Positions 58,594-64,000 of a stretch of 64,000 bases of DNA are shown one piece after another. A program made the translations under genes and the position numbers. This DNA comes from an uncultured Odoribacter sp. Its GTDB lineage: Bacteria > Bacteroidota > Bacteroidia > Bacteroidales > Marinifilaceae. Where the stretch lies: positions 62,001 through 126,000 of the forward strand of contig CAJURM010000004.1 in NCBI GenBank assembly GCA_910589025.1. Reading direction: 5' to 3'. Below the pieces are notes generated by a model. The model was not told where the DNA came from. It saw nothing but the letters and a program-made list of their open reading frames with translations, and did no database searches. Numbering within the stretch: position 1 is the first letter of the stretch; the number at the start of each line of letters is the position of its first letter.

Positions 58594-60850
58594 TTGTTCC
58601 CGGATTCTGGCTAAGTCTCATCCAGTAGTGAGTGCAGAGCAGCATATTGAGGATTGTTTGTGTATCGGCAGGCAATTGCAGAAGTGTATACCGAGTATTC
58701 CTTTACCGGATACTGAAAGTTTCTGGAGGGTATTGTATGTGGTTGTGGTGATGCATGATGTAGGAAAGGCGCATGCTGATTTTCAGGCTTTGTTGCGTGG
58801 TTTGAAAAATAATTGGCATCGGCAAAGGCATGAATTGTTTTCGTTGAAGTTTGTAGACGGATTACAACTACCGGAAGCGCAAAAGGAGTTGGTGGCTTTT
58901 GCCGTTGCCGGACATCATAAGCAATTGGGTGAGTTGGACAGCTTTATCCGGAAGAATTATAAATTGGAAGAGACTGATGGCTGTTGGGGTGATTGGGAAG
59001 AGGAGAAAACGGATTTTGAGCAGGAATGCCGGAAAATAGATATCGGATATATAACAGCTCTGTTGAGTCGTTATGCGATTGAATGGAACGATGTGCGAAA
59101 GGGGTTTGATATCGGAATCGCGATTCGGAGACTAAAGCGTACTTGTCCGGTAGCTGAGAATGATGGATTCTGGGAAAAATTATTGTTGGTCGGGGCTTTA
59201 AAGCAATGCGACCATTTGGCTTCGGCAGGGATAAGAAAGATTGGAGGATTGCAGGTGAAGGACTTTGATTTTCTGCTTGGTTATTCTTTATACGAACATC
59301 AGCGAAAGGCTGCCGGAGCAGTGGGAAATGTTATTTTGACAGCACCAACCGGAGCAGGAAAGACCGAGACGGCTTTGTTGTGGTTGAGGAAACAGTTTGG
59401 GGTGAAAGGACAAGGACGCGTTTTTTATGTTTTGCCTTATACTGCTTCGATTAATGCCATGTACGAAAGATTGAACCGGGATTTCGGAGGAGAAGAAAGG
59501 AAGGTGGGGATGTTGCATGGTAAATTGTCGCAATATTTGGAATACCGTATGGCAGAAGAGGACAGTTTTCCGGAGGAGGCTGAAAAGAAGCAGTTGTTAG
59601 AGGATTTTAAGTCTTTGGTTACTCCGTTGAAAGTGGTTACTCCTTTTCAGTTACTAAAGTCGTTGTTCGGGTTGAAAGGTTTTGAAAAAGGGATGTTTGA
59701 ATGGTGCGGGTGTTATCTGATTTTTGATGAGATTCATGCTTATGACCCGAAGGTGTTTGCGCAGATTATTGTTTTATTGAAATTTATGCTGCAATGTATG
59801 AAGGCCAGTGTGCATATTATGACGGCAACTTTGCCCCGGTTTATGCGATGTGAATTGGAGAAAGTAGTCGGGTCTCATACGGAAATCTGTGCTTCTGCTG
59901 ATTTGTACGAACAATTCGGGCGGCATCGGGTGAAGGTGAAGCCGGGTAAATTGGTCGATTCTTTGGAGGAGATTCAGCAGCGACTGGAACAAGGGCAAAA
60001 AGTGCTGGTGGTATGTAATACGGTGATTATGGCTCAGCAAGTTTATCAGACTTTAAAGGCGGAACGTAGGGTTTTGTTACATGGGGCTTTTACCGGGCGG
60101 GACCGATACCGGCATGAAAGGGAGTTGCAACAGGAACGGATTGACTTGTTAGTGGGAACTCAGGCGATAGAAGTTAGTCTGGATATTGACTACGATTGTA
60201 TTTATACGGAGCCGGCTCCTTTGGATGCTTTGATACAACGTTTTGGACGGGTTAATCGAAAAAGGGAGAAGGGAATATGCGATTGTATGGTTTTTGAGGA
60301 AAGAAATGAGGTTGACCGGTTTATATATCGAAACGAACAGGTGATTGCACGGACGTTAGAGATACTCAAGCAAATGACAGGGAAGCAAGAGGGAATCGTT
60401 CGTGAGGTTTTTTGGCAGGAAGCGATGGATTATGTATATCCGGATTGGGAAGAGAAAGACAAGGAGGATTATGAGCAGACGGTACGTTTATTGGAATATA
60501 CGGTGTTTCATGAATTGGCTCCATTAGATTATTCGGAAAGAAGGGAGGAAGAATTTAAGGAACAGTTCACTGGAGTTCAGGTACTTCCTGTGGTTCTTCG
60601 CTCTGAATATCAAAAGTTGCTGGAGGAACATCAGTTTGTGAAAGCCGAGAGTCTACTGGTTAACTTAAATGAAAGGCGTTTTATGAGTCTGAGAAAAAAT
60701 CAGCAGATTGTGAAAGAGAGGTTTCCGTTTGAAACGGATGATGCGGGTAAATTGCATGACAAAAGTGTGTATTCGATTAATCGCAGGTATACGGAGGAGT
60801 TGGGTTTGCTGATAGACGAGCAAGAAATGAAAGAAGATTGTTTTTTGTAA
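58583..60850 (+). CDS. cas3: CRISPR-associated helicase/nuclease Cas3
   Basis: 755 aa with both activities in one chain. The N-terminal HD nuclease has VVVMHDVGKAHADFQALL near residues 52-69 and AVAGHHKQLG near 112. The SF2 helicase follows: LTAPTGAGKTETALLW (motif I, near 253), LIFDEIHAYD (DExH box), IMTATLPRFM (motif III), GTQAIEVSLDID and IQRFGRVNRKREKG (motif VI). It is recruited to Cascade-bound DNA and degrades the non-target strand. Length and order match I-B Cas3. All core residues appear present, so the system looks competent for interference. Confidence 0.96.
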   Translation: MSVDCSRILAKSHPVVSAEQHIEDCLCIGRQLQKCIPSIPLPDTESFWRVLYVVVVMHDVGKAHADFQALLRGLKNNWHRQRHELFSLKFVDGLQLPEAQKELVAFAVAGHHKQLGELDSFIRKNYKLEETDGCWGDWEEEKTDFEQECRKIDIGYITALLSRYAIEWNDVRKGFDIGIAIRRLKRTCPVAENDGFWEKLLLVGALKQCDHLASAGIRKIGGLQVKDFDFLLGYSLYEHQRKAAGAVGNVILTAPTGAGKTETALLWLRKQFGVKGQGRVFYVLPYTASINAMYERLNRDFGGEERKVGMLHGKLSQYLEYRMAEEDSFPEEAEKKQLLEDFKSLVTPLKVVTPFQLLKSLFGLKGFEKGMFEWCGCYLIFDEIHAYDPKVFAQIIVLLKFMLQCMKASVHIMTATLPRFMRCELEKVVGSHTEICASADLYEQFGRHRVKVKPGKLVDSLEEIQQRLEQGQKVLVVCNTVIMAQQVYQTLKAERRVLLHGAFTGRDRYRHERELQQERIDLLVGTQAIEVSLDIDYDCIYTEPAPLDALIQRFGRVNRKREKGICDCMVFEERNEVDRFIYRNEQVIARTLEILKQMTGKQEGIVREVFWQEAMDYVYPDWEEKDKEDYEQTVRLLEYTVFHELAPLDYSERREEEFKEQFTGVQVLPVVLRSEYQKLLEEHQFVKAESLLVNLNERRFMSLRKNQQIVKERFPFETDDAGKLHDKSVYSINRRYTEELGLLIDEQEMKEDCFL

Positions 60851-60864
60851 TTAAAGATAGTAGT

Positions 60865-61371
60865 ATGGTAACGGCAACTCACATTAACTATTATTATATT
60901 TGCCGGAGGAAGTTGTGGTTGTTCGGGAATGGGGTGAATATGGAACATACGTCGGATTTGGTGACGGAAGGGAAGTTGGTGCACGAGATTTCGTATCCGA
61001 ACCGGGCGGCGCGTTATGAGGAGGTGAGGATAGGCGGTTCGGTGATTGATTTTTATGATCCGCGGGAAAAGGTGGTGCATGAAATTAAGAAATCGGCGGC
61101 TAAAGAGGAGGCGCATGTCTGGCAGGTGAAATATTACCTGTATCTTTTCGAGCAGGAAGGAATAGGAGGAGTGATCGGGCGGTTGGAATACCCGTTGTTG
61201 CGGGAAACGATGCGGGTGGAATTGGAAGAAGGTGACCGGGAGAGATTGCAGCAGATGGAAACGGAAATCCGGGAGATTATCGGAGCGGAGGATTGTCCCC
61301 CGCCTCTATCGAAAATAAAGTGCGGGCAATGTTCGTATTATGAGTTTTGTTATGCGGGAGAAATGGAATAA
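60865..61371 (+). CDS. cas4: CRISPR-associated exonuclease Cas4
   Basis: 168 aa from ATG 60865; the frame is open 27 bp upstream into the cas3 end. It is a RecB-type nuclease with an iron-sulfur cluster: C13 (YYYICRRKLWLF) and the C-terminal C153, C156 and C162 (KCGQCSYYEFC). The nuclease core is IDFYDPREKVVHEIKKSAA with E-x-K and a QVKYYLYLFE helix. Cas4 trims prespacers and helps select those with a PAM. It begins 14 bp after cas3; a broken BRO-N gene separates it from cas1. Confidence 0.95.
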   Translation: MVTATHINYYYICRRKLWLFGNGVNMEHTSDLVTEGKLVHEISYPNRAARYEEVRIGGSVIDFYDPREKVVHEIKKSAAKEEAHVWQVKYYLYLFEQEGIGGVIGRLEYPLLRETMRVELEEGDRERLQQMETEIREIIGAEDCPPPLSKIKCGQCSYYEFCYAGEME

Positions 61372-61383
61372 ACGGGTTGTACG

Positions 61384-61741
61384 ATGAGTGATATTAAACT
61401 TTTTAATCACAAACAAATCCGTTCCGTATGGAATGAGGAGGAGCAGTGGTATTTTTCAATTGTAGATGTAGTTGAAGTGCTTACAGATTCACCAACGCCT
61501 CGGCAATATTGGGGTAAGCTGAAAAAAAAGGGAATTTGACAGTCAGCAGTTGTATCCATTTTGGGTACAACTGAAATTGGAGAGCAAAGATGGAAAGAAA
61601 TATGCAACTGATTGTGCCAATGTCAAAGGATTGTTGCGAATAATCCAAGTTATTCCTTCCCCAAAAGCAGAGCCGTTCAAGCAATGGCTGGCCCAAGTGG
61701 GGTATGAACGGATGTCGGAGATTGAAAATCTGGAATTATGA
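61384..61741 (+). pseudogene. Frameshifted BRO-N (phage antirepressor-like) gene between cas4 and cas1
   Basis: Frame 1 from ATG 61384 reads MSDIKLFNHKQIRSVWNEEE, then WYFSIVDVVEVLTDSPTPRQ and YWGKLKKKGI, stopping at 61541. The continuation is in the next frame: REFDSQQLYPFWVQLKL, KYATDCANVKGLLRIIQ and IPSPKAEPFKQWLAQVG, ending EIENLEL. Together they are a BRO-N domain without the usual C-terminal part. The break is at an A8 run (61520-61527); losing one A restores the frame. The TGA of the second part overlaps the cas1 ATG (ATGA). Confidence 0.85.
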
Positions 61742-62742
61742 AACGGACCTATTATTTGTTTAATCCGGGGCGTTTGAGTCGTAAGGATAATACGTTGAAG
61801 TTTACGCCGGTGGATGAAGAAGGCCAGGAAGGTATGCCACGTTATATTCCGATAGAAACGGTGGATAATTTGTTTATATTCGGTAGTTTGGATGCCAATA
61901 GTGCGTTGTATAATTTCTTGGGAAAGAATCAGGTGGCAGTACATTTCTTTGATTACTACGAGCATTATACAGGTTCATTTATGCCGAAGGATTATTTGTT
62001 GTCCGGAAAGATGCAGATTGCTCAGATGAAACATCACATCCGCAATGACAAGCGAATGATGATTGCCCGACAGTTTATCGAAGGGGCAGCTTTTAATATG
62101 CTGAAAAATTTGCGGTATTATAGTAATCGGGGGAAGGATACGTCGCAACAAATTGAACGGATTGAATCGTATGTGCCTTTGATAGCAACGGCTACGGACG
62201 TACCTATGTTGATGGGAATCGAGGGTAATATCCGGCAGACGTATTACGAAGCCTTCGACCGGATTATTGATGGGTTTACAATGGGGAACCGGGCAAAGAT
62301 GCCACCATCGAATGAGGTGAATGCCATGATTTCTTTTGCCAATAGTATGTGTTATTCGCTTTGTTTGGATGCTATTTATCATACGCAATTGAATCCGACA
62401 ATCAGTTTTTTACATGAGCCGGGTGAAAGACGTTATTCTTTGGCATTGGACATAGCAGAGATATTTAAACCGATTTTGGCAGACCGTCTGATTTTTTCGA
62501 TGTTTAACCGGAAGCAGTTGCGGGAATCGGATTTTGACCAGCACTTGAACCGCTGTCTGTTGAAGCCGTCTTCAATGAAAAAGGTGTCACAGGAATGGGA
62601 GGAACGTATCAAGGAAACAATTAAGCACCGGAAATTAGGACGGAGCGTAAGTTATAAGCATTTGGTTAAGTTGGAATGTTATAAGTTGACGAAGCATCTG
62701 TTGGGAATGGAAGAGTATAAACCTTTGAAAATCTGGTGGTAG
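61738..62742 (+). CDS. cas1: CRISPR integrase Cas1
   Basis: 334 aa, the catalytic subunit of the spacer integration complex. YYLFNPGRLSRKDNTLKFTP at the N-terminus and IPIETVDNLFIFGSLDANSALYNFL form the beta-domain; the helical domain has LMGIEGNIRQTYYEAFDRII (the conserved Glu), LDAIYHTQLNPTISFLHEPGERRYSLALDIAEIFKP (His and Asp, given here as a region). These match type I-B Cas1. Its start overlaps the BRO-N remnant stop, and its stop directly precedes the cas2 ATG. Confidence 0.97.
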   Translation: MKRTYYLFNPGRLSRKDNTLKFTPVDEEGQEGMPRYIPIETVDNLFIFGSLDANSALYNFLGKNQVAVHFFDYYEHYTGSFMPKDYLLSGKMQIAQMKHHIRNDKRMMIARQFIEGAAFNMLKNLRYYSNRGKDTSQQIERIESYVPLIATATDVPMLMGIEGNIRQTYYEAFDRIIDGFTMGNRAKMPPSNEVNAMISFANSMCYSLCLDAIYHTQLNPTISFLHEPGERRYSLALDIAEIFKPILADRLIFSMFNRKQLRESDFDQHLNRCLLKPSSMKKVSQEWEERIKETIKHRKLGRSVSYKHLVKLECYKLTKHLLGMEEYKPLKIWW

Positions 62743-63003
62743 ATGTATGTAATTTTAGTATATGATGTGGACCAGAAGCGTACGGCGAAAATGTTGAAAC
62801 TTTGTCGTCGTTATCTTTCCTGGATACAGAATAGTGTTTTTGAAGGGGAGATTTCGGAAGTGCAATTGAAGCAACTGGCTGCAGAGGCTAAAAATATTAT
62901 GGACGAGAAAGACAGTCTTATTTTCTTTAAAAGCCGGGATGAAAAATGGTTGGAGAAGGAGATTATCGGAGATGAAAGGGCCAGCGTTTCCAATTTTTTG
63001 TAG
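62743..63003 (+). CDS. cas2: CRISPR-associated Cas2
   Basis: 86 aa ferredoxin-fold dimer that brackets the prespacer between Cas1 dimers. MYVILVYDVDQKRTAKMLKL at the start carries the conserved Asp (D8) after the first strand; YLSWIQNSVFEGEISEVQ and DSLIFFKSRDEKWLEKE complete the fold. ATG follows the cas1 stop without a gap. It is the last cas gene, 219 bp before the array. Confidence 0.95.
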   Translation: MYVILVYDVDQKRTAKMLKLCRRYLSWIQNSVFEGEISEVQLKQLAAEAKNIMDEKDSLIFFKSRDEKWLEKEIIGDERASVSNFL

Positions 63004-63069
63004 CGTCGACCTGCTTTGAAAATGGGAAAGAGGGAAAAGTTGTTCTAAAAGATTATTATATCAAGTTCT

Positions 63070-63102
63070 TTGACATATTGGGAATCAGAATTTTATCTTT
63101 TG
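63070..63102 (+). promoter_or_regulatory. Candidate leader promoter of the CRISPR array
   Basis: TTG at 63070-63072, a 21-bp spacer and TATCTTTTG at 63094-63102 approximate the Bacteroidota promoter, 121 bp before repeat 1. The leader region 63004-63222 is AT-rich and holds no gene; GTCGACCT (63005) and AGGTCGAC (63136) form a wide inverted pair. Confidence 0.45.
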
Positions 63103-63222
63103 CCGTCGAACTCCGGGGGAAATCTAAGCATTAAAGGTCGACTGCAATTTACCGATAAAAAGAGAGATTGTGGAAGACGTAAATATTTTATTATAAATAC
63201 TTTTGTCGTAATTTTATGACGA

Positions 63223-64000
63223 CTATTAATTGAACCATAGTAGAATTGAAATTGAGAATTTAATATAACACAGAATAATGTCGTCATCTATTAATTGAAC
63301 CATAGTAGAATTGAAATACAAAGCAAATTTACAAAAGGATTAACGTCAGGAAACTATTAATTGAACCATAGTAGAATTGAAATTAAGTAACCTCATTCAA
63401 ATCCTTTTGAGAACCAAACCTATTAATTGAACCATAGTAGAATTGAAATGAAAATAAACTACCGTGTGTCATGATTATTCAAAATCTATTAATTGAACCA
63501 TAGTAGAATTGAAATATTCCTCTAACTTTTCTCTGAGTTCCGGGGTATTTTTCTATTAATTGAACCATAGTAGAATTGAAATTGGATTGATGGTATAATT
63601 ATTCTCTTTACAGTACCTCTATTAATTGAACCATAGTAGAATTGAAATTGTGATATAGATAACAGAAACGAATACGCCGCCGCTATTAATTGAACCATAG
63701 TAGAATTGAAATTCTGTTCAAAAAAGCGGTCATTATCTTCGTTATGTCTATTAATTGAACCATAGTAGAATTGAAATTAGTTTATTTTGGCAGAAACAAA
63801 ATAATCCCCATATCTATTAATTGAACCATAGTAGAATTGAAATACTTCGCCGGAAGCAGTTAGATGAATTGGCAGAAAACTATTAATTGAACCATAGTAG
63901 AATTGAAATAGGAGGAAACAAAGAAAGCCGGATAATTACTAATTCCTATTAATTGAACCATAGTAGAATTGAAATACGGTAATTTCACAATTAAGGCCAT
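63223..64000 (+). CRISPR. Type I-B CRISPR array, 12 repeats visible, continues past the window
   Basis: A 30-bp repeat starts CTATTAATTG and ends GAATTGAAAT, with ATTGAAAT as the likely 8-nt handle. Repeat starts: 63223, 63288, 63354, 63420, 63486, 63553, 63619, 63683, 63748, 63814, 63880, 63946; all appear identical. The 11 complete spacers are 34-37 bp (mostly 36); the last is cut at 25 nt. Position next to cas2 makes the left end leader-proximal. Within the repeat AATTGAA occurs twice, 16 bp apart, and CTAT / ATAG could pair weakly. Confidence 0.98.

Noticed and set aside
63005..63143. Inverted GTCGACCT / AGGTCGAC pair in the CRISPR leader
   Set aside because: Arms are only 8 bp and more than 120 bp apart; may be chance.
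63223..64000. Self-targeting array spacers within this window
   Set aside because: I compared spacers with the window by eye and saw no match; a proper search could still find one elsewhere in the genome.

Overview
The window looks like a chromosomal segment of a gut Bacteroidales bacterium. Odoribacteraceae is my best guess, from gene content only. Support: Fkp-type fucokinase/GDP-fucose pyrophosphorylase, DUF6266 and DUF6922 proteins, repeated promoter boxes of the Bacteroidota type (TTG, about 20 bp, TAnnTTTG), and a Cst1/Cst2-type I-B CRISPR-Cas locus.

Layout. (1) 1-2835, minus: a GDP-L-fucose unit, gmd-fcl-fkp, with fkp cut by the window edge. (2) 2963-15078, minus: polysaccharide cluster A. 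In transcription order it holds a flippase, GT9, gmhA, hldA-like kinase, GT2, GT2, polymerase, GT4, GT2, UGM-like flavoprotein, SDR and a WecA-like initiating transferase. It is a heptose-type glycan cluster. (3) 15335-18922, plus: an Eco57I-like methyltransferase and a small PD-(D/E)xK-like protein. (4) 19007-22605, minus: a lysis-like cassette (holin, amidase, two DUF6266-type proteins, a small membrane protein) and an RteC-like gene. (5) 22769-24912: a segment bounded by 61-bp direct repeats, holding DUF6922, an AbiEii remnant and an AlbA_2 regulator. (6) 25024-37623, plus: cluster B. It holds a winged-helix regulator, flippase, GT11, GT2, an F420H2-dehydrogenase-like protein, pyruvyltransferase-like protein, polymerase, GT4, wecB, GT26, SDR and a second WecA-like gene. 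(7) 37772-53927: porin, rfbACDB (dTDP-rhamnose), ABC-F, a CMD/cupin protein, purL, a AAA_14/DUF4143 ATPase, a YeiH transporter, a SIMPL protein and cbpA-cbpM. (8) 54033-64000: cas6, a reverse-strand crRNA-like transcription unit, a 69-aa ORF, cas8b1, cas7, cas5, cas3, cas4, a broken BRO-N gene, cas1, cas2 and a CRISPR array that runs off the window.

Two architectures stand out. First, the terminal WecA-like genes of clusters A and B are a 939-bp inverted repeat, apparently identical, enclosing about 33 kb that holds both clusters. Recombination between them would flip the whole block and change which cluster abuts the GDP-fucose genes. Both clusters also share a two-palindrome leader upstream of their flippase genes.

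Second, the cas6-to-cas8 gap encodes on the minus strand a compact promoter, degenerate repeat, short spacer, second degenerate repeat and terminator. The first 16 nt of that spacer match, with one mismatch and an adjacent CCA, a site just upstream of the promoter box of the downstream cas genes. This is the arrangement expected for a CreR-type crRNA-like autorepressor of the cas operon.
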